Source of the DNA: JAZDMK01 sp043800975
GTDB taxonomy: Bacteria > Bacteroidota > Bacteroidia > Bacteroidales > JAHJDW01
Assembly (NCBI GenBank): GCA_043800975.1
Contig: JAZDMK010000244.1
Coordinates: forward strand, 1-28,534
Length of the DNA stretch: 28,534 bases
Reading direction: 5' to 3'
In this document: positions 16,957 to 23,946 of the stretch, piece after piece
Layout: every line of letters begins with the position of its first letter
Position numbering within the stretch: position 1 is the first letter of the stretch
The notes under the pieces: generated by a model
What the model was told of the DNA's origin: nothing
The model's input: only the letters and a program-made list of their open reading frames with translations
Databases searched by the model: none
Program-made: the position numbers and the translations under genes

Positions 16957-17244
16957 TTAAATAATTGCATAAATGTCCGATTCACGCATAATCAGGTAGT
17001 CATTTCCGTCAACCGTGATTTCTGTTCCCGAATACTTTCCGTAAAGCACAACGTCACCAACTTTAACAGATGGCTTATTTCCTTTGTCATCCTGTTCGCT
17101 AACGGATAATACAGTTCCCTTTTGTGGTTTTTCTTTTGCTGTGTCAGGGATAATAATTCCTGATGCTGTTTTTTCTTCTGCAGCTGCTGGTTCAACAACA
17201 ACACGATTCTGTGTTCCAGCGATAGGTTTAATTTTTATTGCCAT
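16957..17244 (-). CDS. groS: Co-chaperonin GroES (Hsp10)
   Basis: A 95-residue co-chaperonin with KIKPIAGTQNRVVVEP, the mobile loop that docks on GroEL (EEKTASGIIIPDTAKEKPQ) and VGDVVLYGKYSGTEI. Seven subunits cap the GroEL ring. It is the first gene of the groS-groL operon. The region upstream is nearly 400 bases long and carries a perfect palindrome at 17444-17462. A TATTTTTG on the minus strand (17489-17496) fits a -7 box but has no -33 partner, so I do not place the promoter. Confidence 0.98.
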   Translation of the reverse strand: MAIKIKPIAGTQNRVVVEPAAAEEKTASGIIIPDTAKEKPQKGTVLSVSEQDDKGNKPSVKVGDVVLYGKYSGTEITVDGNDYLIMRESDIYAII

Positions 17245-17443
17245 TTCTTAAAATGATTTTAGGTTAAACATTAATCAAAAAATTTCGCTGCCGCCTGTCC
17301 AATACTATGCCATGAAAAGGAAAATTTTCCACATTGTTCGGTTAATTATCAGCATATCAGATAAAAAGAAAAAAGTGACCTGCCAACTACCCAATTTTCT
17401 ATCTGCAAAAAATGCAGTCAAATTGCGTGTGCTGTCATAGTTT

Positions 17444-17462
17444 TTGTGTCATACTGACACAA
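17444..17462. promoter_or_regulatory. Perfect palindrome, candidate operator
   Basis: TTGTGTCA-TAC-TGACACAA has two perfect 8-base arms around a 3-base centre, the shape of a site for a dimeric helix-turn-helix regulator. A related half-site (CTGTCATAG, 17432-17440) lies just to the left. It sits 15 bases before the -33 box of the lipoprotein promoter and about 200 bases upstream of groS. The regulator is unknown. Confidence 0.45.
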
Positions 17463-17477
17463 GAATTTGAAATACTT

Positions 17478-17509
17478 TTTGTGTTTTGCAAAAATATGAA
17501 TTAACTTTG
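17478..17509 (+). promoter_or_regulatory. Bacteroidota-type promoter for the lipoprotein gene
   Basis: TTTG (17478-17481), 20 bases, then TAACTTTG (17502-17509), a perfect match to TAnnTTTG. Transcription would start near 17516, giving a leader of about 120 bases before the ATG at 17637. Confidence 0.62.
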
Positions 17510-17636
17510 TAAGAAGTATAATGATGTGTTAATCAACTAACAAGGCGGGGTGGTCACTTTTTAAATATTTAATTTTGAAGTAAGGGTAAACTATCATTTG
17601 TGTGTATTATTATTGAAAACATTAAACCCAAATACT

Positions 17637-18332
17637 ATGAAAAAACAAATTATTATCAGCACTCTTCTGGTTGCCGCTTTAATACCTTGGCTTACCTCAT
17701 GCCATAGCGAAAAATCGGAGGATGTAAACCAGGATAAGATTCACCAGAGACTGGTTCTGGAATATGACAAAAACACTGATATCACAGCAGCACGCGCTCA
17801 GTTTCGTTTTGGTGATGCAACAGGGACTCTGCTAGAGTTAACTTCTCCTTCAAACATAACTGCCAACGGCAATCTAATGACATGGGATGCAGGGCTGGCA
17901 TTTTATCAGAAAACTTTTACCGGTGTTGCAACTCCGATGACCTATGTTTACACAAATACCAACGATCAGGCTTACACAAACACCCTTAGCATGCAGCATA
18001 CTATCGGGTTTAAAACAGATCTGGATACAATCAGCAAGTCAGGAAGTTTTGAACTTTTCTGGGAAGGCGATAGTGTATTGGCCGATGAGATCATCTGGAT
18101 TGGCATATGGAAAAACAACAATGTGCTGGATCAGGCTCTGGTAAGTACAAGTGCAGATAATGCCAAAAGTATTATTATCCCCATGAGTACGCTTGCTTTA
18201 GTAAATACAGGTGTTACTCATATTTCCATTTCAAGAGAATATTATCCTGCAATTGTTCAGGCTACAGGAAATGGAGGAGATTGTGTAGTACGTTACAAGG
18301 GGTTGAACAAACAAATTGTAATTGTCAATTAA
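17637..18332 (+). CDS. Predicted lipoprotein of unknown function
   Basis: A 231-residue protein with a lipoprotein signal (MKKQIIISTLLVAALIPWLTSC; lipobox LTSC, lipidated Cys22). A short polar linker follows, then what looks like an all-beta fold rich in Thr, Asn and Ser. I recognise no catalytic motif. The ATG at 17637 is chosen because it starts the lipoprotein signal; a GTG upstream at 17598 would put extra residues in front. It is a single-gene unit with its own promoter (17478-17509) and terminator (18335-18363), divergent from groS. If the shared palindrome controls both, this could be an envelope protein made under folding stress; that is speculative. Confidence 0.82.
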   Translation: MKKQIIISTLLVAALIPWLTSCHSEKSEDVNQDKIHQRLVLEYDKNTDITAARAQFRFGDATGTLLELTSPSNITANGNLMTWDAGLAFYQKTFTGVATPMTYVYTNTNDQAYTNTLSMQHTIGFKTDLDTISKSGSFELFWEGDSVLADEIIWIGIWKNNNVLDQALVSTSADNAKSIIIPMSTLALVNTGVTHISISREYYPAIVQATGNGGDCVVRYKGLNKQIVIVN

Positions 18333-18334
18333 AC

Positions 18335-18363
18335 AAAAAAAGCCGGTCAGACCGGCTTTTTTT
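18335..18363. terminator. Bidirectional terminator between the lipoprotein gene and secG
   Basis: AGCCGGT (18341-18347) pairs with ACCGGCT (18351-18357) around a CAG loop, with an A-tract to the left and a T-tract to the right. It ends both convergent genes. Confidence 0.9.
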
Positions 18364-18378
18364 ATTAATTATTCTGAT

Positions 18379-18735
18379 TTATTTTTTCTGAACAGGCTGC
18401 TGTCCGGGAGCAGGCTGATAATTGCCGCCGGGCTGTTGAGGTTGCTGCTGCTGGCCAGGGTTTTTGTCAAGCTGTTCGATTACTTCCGAACTTCTGGCTT
18501 CACCCGTATTCTTTGGAATTACAAAAATCGAAAGCATGGATAATGCAAGCAAACCAATGGCAAGCGACCAGGTTGCTTTTTCAAGAAAATCAGCCGTGCG
18601 GCGAACGCCCATAATCTGGTTGGAAGACTGGAAGCCTGATGCCAGACCGCCGCCTTTTGAGTTTTGAATCAGCACAATCAGAACAAGCAATATGCAAATG
18701 ATAATGATCAGGACGGAAATAATGGTGTGTGCCAT
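18379..18735 (-). CDS. secG: Preprotein translocase subunit SecG
   Basis: A 118-residue inner-membrane protein with two hydrophobic helices (about 4-24 and 56-76). The conserved loop between them, LIQNSKGGGLASGFQSSNQI followed by RRTADFLEKATW, is diagnostic of SecG. The last 30 residues form a Gln/Pro-rich tail (GQQQQPQQPGG) probably on the periplasmic side, longer than in E. coli SecG. It assists SecYE in protein export. It is the last gene of the sigma-54 activator/lptE/TPR/secG cluster, 15 bases after the TPR gene. Confidence 0.95.
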   Translation of the reverse strand: MAHTIISVLIIIICILLVLIVLIQNSKGGGLASGFQSSNQIMGVRRTADFLEKATWSLAIGLLALSMLSIFVIPKNTGEARSSEVIEQLDKNPGQQQQPQQPGGNYQPAPGQQPVQKK

Positions 18736-18750
18736 AGAAGTATCTGTACG

Positions 18751-19266
18751 TTAGTTGTTTTTTAAATTCGAAATTTGGTCTGCAAAGTAACTGCTTTTTT
18801 CCGGATATTTCAAAGATAAATTTTCGAAAATTTTAATCGCCTTCTCCTTGTTCCCTTGCTTGATATAGATTTGCGCCAGTGTTTCGCTGCCAAAATCAAC
18901 GTCATCTTCTGGTGCTTCTTCGCCGGGAAGGGAAGAGTACTCTTCGGTATTCTCTCCTTCGTTTCTCAGAATACGCGGCTCATTGCGGATAAATTGTTCG
19001 ATGATATGCAAATCTTTTTCGGTTGAAGGTTCATTGTAGTCCTTGTCCAGAAAAGCTTCCAAAACTTTTCGGTCAGGAATCGCAACTGAATATTTTTTAA
19101 GATATTCCTGAAAACGTTCGTCATCATTCTGATGCAGGCTTTTCAAAAATAAAATAAGGCTGCTCTGAAAATAGGGAAACGTCTTTACAATCTTTTCCAG
19201 CTCTTGCCTGTGGCTGGAAATATCATTCTGTGATATCAGAAGTTGATTGAAAATCGGATTGTCCAT
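18751..19266 (-). CDS. TPR-like protein in the lptE cluster
   Basis: A 171-residue, mainly helical protein without a signal peptide. The C-terminal 45 residues form one clear tetratricopeptide-like helix pair (SETLAQIYIKQGNKEKAIKIF followed by NLSLKYPEKSSYF). The N-terminal part (about 1-60) is a less typical helical segment, and the middle is acidic. The start lies one base after the lptE stop codon, so translation is probably coupled. I know this gene only as a hypothetical or TPR protein that accompanies lptE and secG in Bacteroidota. A scaffold role in envelope biogenesis is plausible but unproven. Confidence 0.82.
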   Translation of the reverse strand: MDNPIFNQLLISQNDISSHRQELEKIVKTFPYFQSSLILFLKSLHQNDDERFQEYLKKYSVAIPDRKVLEAFLDKDYNEPSTEKDLHIIEQFIRNEPRILRNEGENTEEYSSLPGEEAPEDDVDFGSETLAQIYIKQGNKEKAIKIFENLSLKYPEKSSYFADQISNLKNN

Positions 19267-19267
19267 T

Positions 19268-19771
19268 TTACCAGTTTACAACGGCACGATTAAAAATATC
19301 ATCCACCAGTTGATCGTTAATTTGCTTGATCAGTTCATCTTCCACAGCCGATAAGCTTTTGGTAGCTTCATAATCGGCATATCTTGTAAAGGATGATTCA
19401 AAGTTCTGTTTGTCGTCAAATTTATTGGTGTATTTCACTTTAATAGTAACGGTAAGCCTTTGCAAAGCGGCCATTTCATTGCTGGTAATGGCAGTAGGGG
19501 CAATGTTGTATCCCGTAATTGATCCTTCAAACGCAAGGTCACCGCCCTTTTCTACAAGTGTAAGACGGGTCTGGGATGTGAATTTTGTTTGAAGTGCATC
19601 GGTCAATGTCTGACTCAGTGTGGGCTGCACCATGGGTGCATAATTCGGGAAATATTGTATCGATACCGTTTTTGCTTCAGCAGGAATTGAAGCGCCGTTA
19701 AAAGAATAAATACCGCAGCCCGAGATAAACAGCGTTAGTATTAACAAACCGGTGAATGCAGCGCGTTTCAT
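19268..19771 (-). CDS. lptE: LptE-family LPS-assembly lipoprotein
   Basis: A 167-residue lipoprotein (lipobox ISGC, Cys19). It shows the Bacteroidota LptE pattern: GCGIYSFNGASIP, TVSIQYFPNYAP, PTLSQTLTDALQTKF and a C-terminal helix ending DIFNRAVVNW. LptE plugs and helps assemble the LptD translocon, which inserts lipopolysaccharide into the outer leaflet. Bacteroidota members diverge strongly from E. coli LptE. The start overlaps the stop of the upstream sigma-54 activator gene by four bases, so the two are translationally coupled. No lptD is in the window. Confidence 0.88.
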   Translation of the reverse strand: MKRAAFTGLLILTLFISGCGIYSFNGASIPAEAKTVSIQYFPNYAPMVQPTLSQTLTDALQTKFTSQTRLTLVEKGGDLAFEGSITGYNIAPTAITSNEMAALQRLTVTIKVKYTNKFDDKQNFESSFTRYADYEATKSLSAVEDELIKQINDQLVDDIFNRAVVNW

Positions 19772-20988
19772 TTTATGCTGTGTTCATTTATTTTACGATA
19801 CAATGTTCGCTCCGAGATGCCCAATTCGCGTGCTGCATTGCGTCTTCTGCCTTTGTGTTTTTCCAGCGCCTTTCGGATCATATCAATTTCTTTGTCCTGT
19901 AAAGAAAGAGATTCTTCAACCAGTTCAAATTGATCCGTATCTTCTTTTTTATGAAAAGTGATATTGTCGTTGGGTTCGGCAACCATCGTTTCCGTTTCAC
20001 TGTATCTTTTCTGAGGATGTGAAACAGGCGTGTCTATTCCGCTTCGCATGCTTTCCGGATCCTGAATCATTCCAAAAACCACTTTTTTCAAATCGTTAAT
20101 GTCGCGTCGCATTTCGAAAAGAACCTTATACAAAAGTTCACGTTCGTTCAGCTCGGGTGTGCCTTCATCGCGAAGAAGAACGGGCAGGCGGCTTTCCGAT
20201 TCATCGGGCAGATATTTGAAAAGCAGGTCTGATCCAATTTCCCGCCTTTGTTCAATCACTGAAATCTGTTCGGTAACATTTTTCAACTGACGGATATTTC
20301 CCGACCATCTGTAACGCAGCATCATCTGTTGTGCGTCCGGTGTCAGGGTGATGGATGGCATTCGGTTTTTTTCAGCAAAGTCGGATGCGAATTTGCGGAA
20401 GATGAGTAATATGTCTTCCGGGCGTTCGCGTAAAGGTGGAATTAATATGGGAACCGCATTTAAACGATAATATAAATCTTCGCGGAAACGCCCACGGGAT
20501 ATAGCATCCAGCAAATTAATATTGGTGGCAGCCACAAGGCGCACGTTTGTTTTCTGAACCTTGGAAGAACCAACACGAATGAATTCGCCGGTTTCAAGCA
20601 CACGCAACAGACGTACCTGCGTAGTCAAAGGAAGTTCCGCCACTTCATCCAGAAAGATTGTGCCGCCGCTCATCACTTCAAAATATCCCTTGCGGGCTTC
20701 ATGCGCTCCGGTGAAAGAACCTTTTTCATGACCAAACAATTCAGAATCAATAGTTCCTTCAGGAATAGCGCCACAGTTAACGGCAATGTAAGGGCCGTGT
20801 TTCCTGGCACTTTGCTGATGGATAATTTTAGGAAAAACTTCTTTCCCGGTTCCGCTTTCTCCGGTAATGAGAACGGTAAGATCGGTAGAAGCCACCTGCA
20901 TGGCAATATTGATGCAGCGGTCGAGCAGCGGGCTGTTACCAATGATGCCAAAACGCTGTTTGGTGGAAAGGATTTCTTTATCTGACAT
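19768..20988 (-). CDS. Sigma-54-dependent transcription activator (AAA+ domain, no receiver)
   Basis: A 406-residue bacterial enhancer-binding protein. The AAA+ domain fills residues about 14-245: Walker A GESGTGKE (43-50), the sigma-54 contact loop GSFTGA (90-95, where the usual second residue is Ala), Walker B GGTIFLDE (108-115) and FREDLYYRLNAVPI. A ~110-residue, polar, probably flexible linker follows. A Fis-type helix-turn-helix ends the protein (RRRNAARELGISERTLYRK). There is no N-terminal receiver, GAF or PAS domain, so activity may be set by expression level or a partner protein. It overlaps lptE by four bases and leads the envelope cluster. The catalytic parts look intact, so it should remodel RNA polymerase-sigma-54. 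Its targets are unknown; I found no convincing -24/-12 promoter in the window. Confidence 0.93.
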   Translation of the reverse strand: MSDKEILSTKQRFGIIGNSPLLDRCINIAMQVASTDLTVLITGESGTGKEVFPKIIHQQSARKHGPYIAVNCGAIPEGTIDSELFGHEKGSFTGAHEARKGYFEVMSGGTIFLDEVAELPLTTQVRLLRVLETGEFIRVGSSKVQKTNVRLVAATNINLLDAISRGRFREDLYYRLNAVPILIPPLRERPEDILLIFRKFASDFAEKNRMPSITLTPDAQQMMLRYRWSGNIRQLKNVTEQISVIEQRREIGSDLLFKYLPDESESRLPVLLRDEGTPELNERELLYKVLFEMRRDINDLKKVVFGMIQDPESMRSGIDTPVSHPQKRYSETETMVAEPNDNITFHKKEDTDQFELVEESLSLQDKEIDMIRKALEKHKGRRRNAARELGISERTLYRKINEHSIK

Positions 20989-21008
20989 GTTGAATTCTAA
21001 GCGAGTTG

Positions 21009-21016
21009 CAAAAATA
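21009..21016 (-). promoter_or_regulatory. Possible -7 element for the sigma-54 activator cluster
   Basis: On the minus strand this reads TATTTTTG, a perfect TAnnTTTG. No TTG or TTTG lies 19-21 bases upstream, so only the -7 box supports a promoter. The start would be near 21002, about 14 bases before the ATG. Confidence 0.3.
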
Positions 21017-21102
21017 CGCCATTTATCGGAAATAATGGCAGGTTTCTTAATTCTGCGTCATAAAAATTGTTAACCCATTACGACGATCTGTTTGGTTGAA
21101 CC

Positions 21103-21133
21103 TTTGAAAGGCAATCAAAACAAAGTATATTTG
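21103..21133 (+). promoter_or_regulatory. Bacteroidota-type promoter for the small lipoprotein gene
   Basis: TTTG (21103-21106), 19 bases, then TATATTTG (21126-21133), a perfect TAnnTTTG. The transcript would start near 21140, 30 bases before the ATG at 21170. Confidence 0.65.
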
Positions 21134-21169
21134 TATTTCGCTTTCATATAGAAATCAAATACCCGGATC

Positions 21170-21628
21170 ATGAAAAAGATGTTAATTCTTGTTTGCTTCG
21201 CAATAATGGCAAGTGGTTGCTCGTGGGTAGAATATTTTGTGATCAGAAATGAATCGAATTCAATAATTACTCTGGAATACGAAATTATTCAGGTGAATTC
21301 GGGTTTTCCTATTTTTTATCAAATCCCTTCCTTGTATCCTATGTCAAAATCCGGAAGTATTGAATGGGAAAGTAAACAGGAAGGAAAGGACGAAGATGAA
21401 GGACCACTGCTCATTAAAATGCAGATTCCACCCCGCACGGCTGTTGTGTTTGGCAGCCTGATGAACGATAAATACACGACACACACCCAATACTTCATCA
21501 ATGGTCGTGTGTTTAATCTGAAATCAATTCGTATTACCAAAAATTCTACGATGACCGACATCATTCCCAAAAATTTTGATGATGTTTTTATCAAGAAAAA
21601 TGGGCAGATTTCCTACAGCGTGTTGTAA
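21170..21628 (+). CDS. Small predicted lipoprotein of unknown function
   Basis: A 152-residue protein with a lipoprotein signal (MKKMLILVCFAIMASGC, Cys17) and a body that looks all-beta (VEYFVIRNESNSIITLEYEI and similar strands), including an acidic patch KQEGKDEDEGP. No enzymatic motif is apparent. It has its own promoter and lies 48 bases before a nitroreductase gene, so read-through is possible. It is divergent from the envelope cluster, with about 180 bases between the starts. I do not recognise the family. Confidence 0.8.
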   Translation: MKKMLILVCFAIMASGCSWVEYFVIRNESNSIITLEYEIIQVNSGFPIFYQIPSLYPMSKSGSIEWESKQEGKDEDEGPLLIKMQIPPRTAVVFGSLMNDKYTTHTQYFINGRVFNLKSIRITKNSTMTDIIPKNFDDVFIKKNGQISYSVL

Positions 21629-21676
21629 GTTTTATTTCGGATAATTCGTAACAAAACATCTTCAATTTTATCAAAC

Positions 21677-22186
21677 ATGAGTTTATTGGATATTATTTTT
21701 ACACGCCGCAGTATTCGAAAATATACGGATCAGACTGTAAGCGATGATCAGATTCAGCAAATGCTGAAAGCCGCCATGTATGCGCCATCTGCGCGCAACG
21801 AGCAGCCCTGGCATTTCATTGTTGTTCAAGATAAGCAGCGACTGACAGCGCTTTCAGAAATACATCCCTATGCAAAAATGCTCACACAGGCATCGCTTGC
21901 GATTCTTGTTTGCGGCGATTCATCGATTATTGAAACCGAAGGATACTGGGTGCAGGATTGCACAGCTGCTACGCAAACTCTTTTGTTGGCAGCGCATGCG
22001 CTGGGACTGGGAGCCGTGTGGCTGGGCGTGTTTCCGCGTGAAGAACGCATCAAAGCGATGAAAGATTTTTTTGAATTGCCTGCTCATATACATCCGCTAT
22101 CGCTTATTTCCATTGGTTATCCTGCCGAGAAAATTGAAATGCCGGATCGTTTTAAAAAGGAAAGAATTCGGTTTGAAAAGTGGTGA
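21677..22186 (+). CDS. Nitroreductase-family flavoprotein
   Basis: A 169-residue FMN enzyme of the nitroreductase superfamily. The N-terminal RRSIRKYTDQTVSDDQIQ and AAMYAPSARNEQPWHFIVV bind the flavin phosphate; the middle GLGAVWLGVFPREERI and the end SLISIGYPAEK are also typical. Such enzymes form homodimers and use NAD(P)H to reduce nitro compounds, quinones or flavins; the natural substrate usually cannot be inferred. It is at the compact end of the family range. The stop codon is followed by an 84-base gap with a candidate promoter for the next genes. Confidence 0.93.
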   Translation: MSLLDIIFTRRSIRKYTDQTVSDDQIQQMLKAAMYAPSARNEQPWHFIVVQDKQRLTALSEIHPYAKMLTQASLAILVCGDSSIIETEGYWVQDCTAATQTLLLAAHALGLGAVWLGVFPREERIKAMKDFFELPAHIHPLSLISIGYPAEKIEMPDRFKKERIRFEKW

Positions 22187-22215
22187 AACCAAGTAACAAT
22201 TTCTTTCTGAAAGTA

Positions 22216-22246
22216 TTGATATTGACAAAATAATGTCGTATACTTG
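22216..22246 (+). promoter_or_regulatory. Candidate promoter for the two T9SS cargo genes
   Basis: TTG (22216-22218), 20 bases, then TATACTTG (22239-22246), 7 of 8 positions of TAnnTTTG. Transcription would start near 22253, about 18 bases before the ATG at 22271. Confidence 0.48.
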
Positions 22247-22270
22247 CAATTGTTCAATCACCCATTATTA

Positions 22271-22999
22271 ATGAAAAAAATTGTTCTTTTTTCTCTATTG
22301 GCTATGATGTTACAATCATCCATAGCGCTTTGCCATACATGGGAAACCATTACTTACGGTTATTGGAACCATGCATCAGTCTGGAGCGGAGGTGTAGTTC
22401 CCCCATACAATTCTGGGGATACTGTTATCCTGCATCACCGGGTAGCGATTGAACATGATCTTTATTTTACTTCCGGCGGACTTCTGCACATCGACACATT
22501 GGGCGGACTTTGCGGACACCAAAACCTTGTTTTTACAAGCGGATCTGAACTCAGACAACATGGTATTATGGAGATCGACAGCCTTTTTCTGAATGGTGGA
22601 AACGCGTGGTTGTGCGGGCCCGATCAGGTTATACTCTTGGTGTCAGGTACCATCTCGGGCGGCGGACAGATGCAGATCTGCGGCGCTTCTTTGCAGGTAG
22701 GTGCCTGGTTCGACTGCCGGCAGCCCGATTTCTTTTTTACACAAAGTGTTGATGAATTGGATGCACAAAGCAAAATTTATCTTTTCCCAAATCCTGCATC
22801 CTCATCTCTCAACATCAAAATTGAAAGGCCATTGAGTATCACAACACACATTTCAATTTTCAATTCGATCGGAGCTGTAGTTCTTCAAGAGCCCGCCAGC
22901 AAAGGCATGCAAAACATTACAATCAATATTGAAAATCTTTCACCCGGTTTGTATTACCTGAATATAGGAGGATTTAGTGGGAAGTTTGTAAAAGAATAA
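22271..22999 (+). CDS. Secreted beta-rich protein with T9SS sorting domain
   Basis: A 242-residue exported protein. The signal peptide is KKIVLFSLLAMMLQSSIALC with probable cleavage near there; the ATG at 22271 is preferred over a TTG at 22244. The central region (about 30-160) has repeated short strands (WETITYGYWNHASVWSGG, GDTVILHHRVAIEHDLYF, GSELRQHGIMEI) that resemble the start of G8-like or beta-helix surface proteins. The last ~75 residues are a type A sorting domain (YLFPNPASSSLNIKI, ISIFNSIGAVVLQE, LSPGLYYLNIGG, SGKFVKE). It should cross the outer membrane by T9SS and be anchored after PorU removes the tail. It is small for a T9SS cargo. The next cargo gene begins five bases on. Function unknown. 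Confidence 0.85.
   Translation: MKKIVLFSLLAMMLQSSIALCHTWETITYGYWNHASVWSGGVVPPYNSGDTVILHHRVAIEHDLYFTSGGLLHIDTLGGLCGHQNLVFTSGSELRQHGIMEIDSLFLNGGNAWLCGPDQVILLVSGTISGGGQMQICGASLQVGAWFDCRQPDFFFTQSVDELDAQSKIYLFPNPASSSLNIKIERPLSITTHISIFNSIGAVVLQEPASKGMQNITINIENLSPGLYYLNIGGFSGKFVKE
22943..22999 (+). repeat. Sorting-domain 3' end, copy 1
   Basis: These last 57 bases, including the stop codon, match 23880-23936 at 48 of 57 positions by hand count, with exact runs of 13 and 11 bases. The rest of the two genes is not visibly alike, so only the end of the sorting-domain module is shared. Confidence 0.75.
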
Positions 23000-23003
23000 T
23001 TGT

Positions 23004-23936
23004 ATGAATAAAATTATTATTTCTTTTTTGCTGGTTTTTATAAACATGCAAATCAATGCGCAAAGCACAAAAAAAATCATTACTAACTATATTGTTGACT
23101 CCATAGGCTTTTCGCCGCTAGTTTCGTTTCAAGCTGGTGATACTGTTCCGGGTGTGATTGGTGTTGATGATATTTATTCTCCGGAGATTACTTTACCATT
23201 CACTTTCAATTTTTATGGAATTCCTTACAATTCGATGGTAATTGGAGAAAATGGGTTTATAAGCTTTAATATTTCAAATGCAGGATTATACTGCCCATGG
23301 ATGTTTAATGCTTCTATTCCAACTGATACATTACCAAGAAATTCTATCTTTGGCACCTACCAGGATATAAGTTGTCAGTATCATGGTGCAATTCGTGATA
23401 CTGTGATTGGCATTAGTCCAGCTCGCGCTTTTATTGTAAACTTTGATAGTATGGAGATGTTCAATTGTACTTCTCTTGATGTGACTTTTCAAATTTGCCT
23501 TTTCGAGAATACAGATATTATTGAAGTGTTTATCCTAGATAAGCCAGGGTGTTCATCATGGAACAATGGTAATGCATTGCTAGGTGTTATTGATAGTAGC
23601 GGAACCATTGGCATTACGCCCCCCGGTCGAAATACAGGGGCATGGGTTACATCACAGGAAGCATGGCGCTTTTCTTATGGTCCTGTTGGGATTTCTTCAA
23701 TTAAAGATAAAGAATTACATATTTTTCCTAATCCTTCTGATGGGAATATTACAGTTAGTATGCGAGGCTCTCCAGAGTCAGCTACTGTTATTATTTATAA
23801 TTCACAAGGAGAAATTGTACTTAAAGATAGATTTCCTCGAATTGAAAAAAATCAGGTTATCAATGTATCAGATTTTCCTCCCGGTTTGTATTTCCTGAAT
23901 TTAGATGGATATAGCGGGAAGTTTGTGAAACAATAG
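23004..23936 (+). CDS. Secreted protein with T9SS sorting domain
   Basis: A 310-residue exported protein. The signal peptide is NKIIISFLLVFINMQINA with cleavage before QSTK. Residues about 50-225 form one beta-rich domain (LPFTFNFYGIPYNSMVIGE, NGFISFNISNAG, FQICLFENTDIIEVFI) of a kind often seen in Bacteroidota surface proteins; four or five cysteines may be paired. The last ~75 residues are a type A sorting domain (HIFPNPSDGNITVSM, VIIYNSQGEIVLKD, FPPGLYFLNLDG, SGKFVKQ). The gene follows the preceding cargo gene by four bases and ends 10 bases before a convergent membrane-protein gene. Its sequence is visibly more AT-rich than nadB or groL. I cannot assign a function beyond surface display or secretion. 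Confidence 0.85.
   Translation: MNKIIISFLLVFINMQINAQSTKKIITNYIVDSIGFSPLVSFQAGDTVPGVIGVDDIYSPEITLPFTFNFYGIPYNSMVIGENGFISFNISNAGLYCPWMFNASIPTDTLPRNSIFGTYQDISCQYHGAIRDTVIGISPARAFIVNFDSMEMFNCTSLDVTFQICLFENTDIIEVFILDKPGCSSWNNGNALLGVIDSSGTIGITPPGRNTGAWVTSQEAWRFSYGPVGISSIKDKELHIFPNPSDGNITVSMRGSPESATVIIYNSQGEIVLKDRFPRIEKNQVINVSDFPPGLYFLNLDGYSGKFVKQ
23880..23936 (+). repeat. Sorting-domain 3' end, copy 2
   Basis: Partner of 22943-22999 (48 of 57 bases identical by hand count). The stop codons differ (TAA in copy 1, TAG here). Confidence 0.75.
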
Positions 23937-23946
23937 CTAACCAGTA

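Larger units (their letters stand above)
17245..17636. other. Divergent control region between groS and a lipoprotein gene
   Basis: This 392-base AT-rich gap has no credible gene. It holds a 12-base palindrome GGAAAATTTTCC (17319-17330), a small inverted repeat CTGCA-AAAAA-TGCAG (17403-17417), the perfect 8-base-arm palindrome at 17444-17462 and a good plus-strand promoter at 17478-17509. Its length and symmetry suggest regulation in both directions. Confidence 0.5.

Noticed and set aside
17276..17283. Minus-strand -7 box for groS at CAAAAAAT
   Set aside because: It reads ATTTTTTG on the minus strand, which lacks the TA of TAnnTTTG, and no -33 box is in place.
17245..17440. CIRCE/HrcA operator upstream of groS
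   Set aside because: No TTAGCACTC-N9-GAGTGCTAA-like inverted repeat is present; the palindrome found at 17444 has a different sequence and spacer.
20805..20820. TGGCAC followed by TTTGC as a sigma-54 promoter
   Set aside because: The spacing between the GG and GC elements is too short, and the site is inside the activator's coding sequence.
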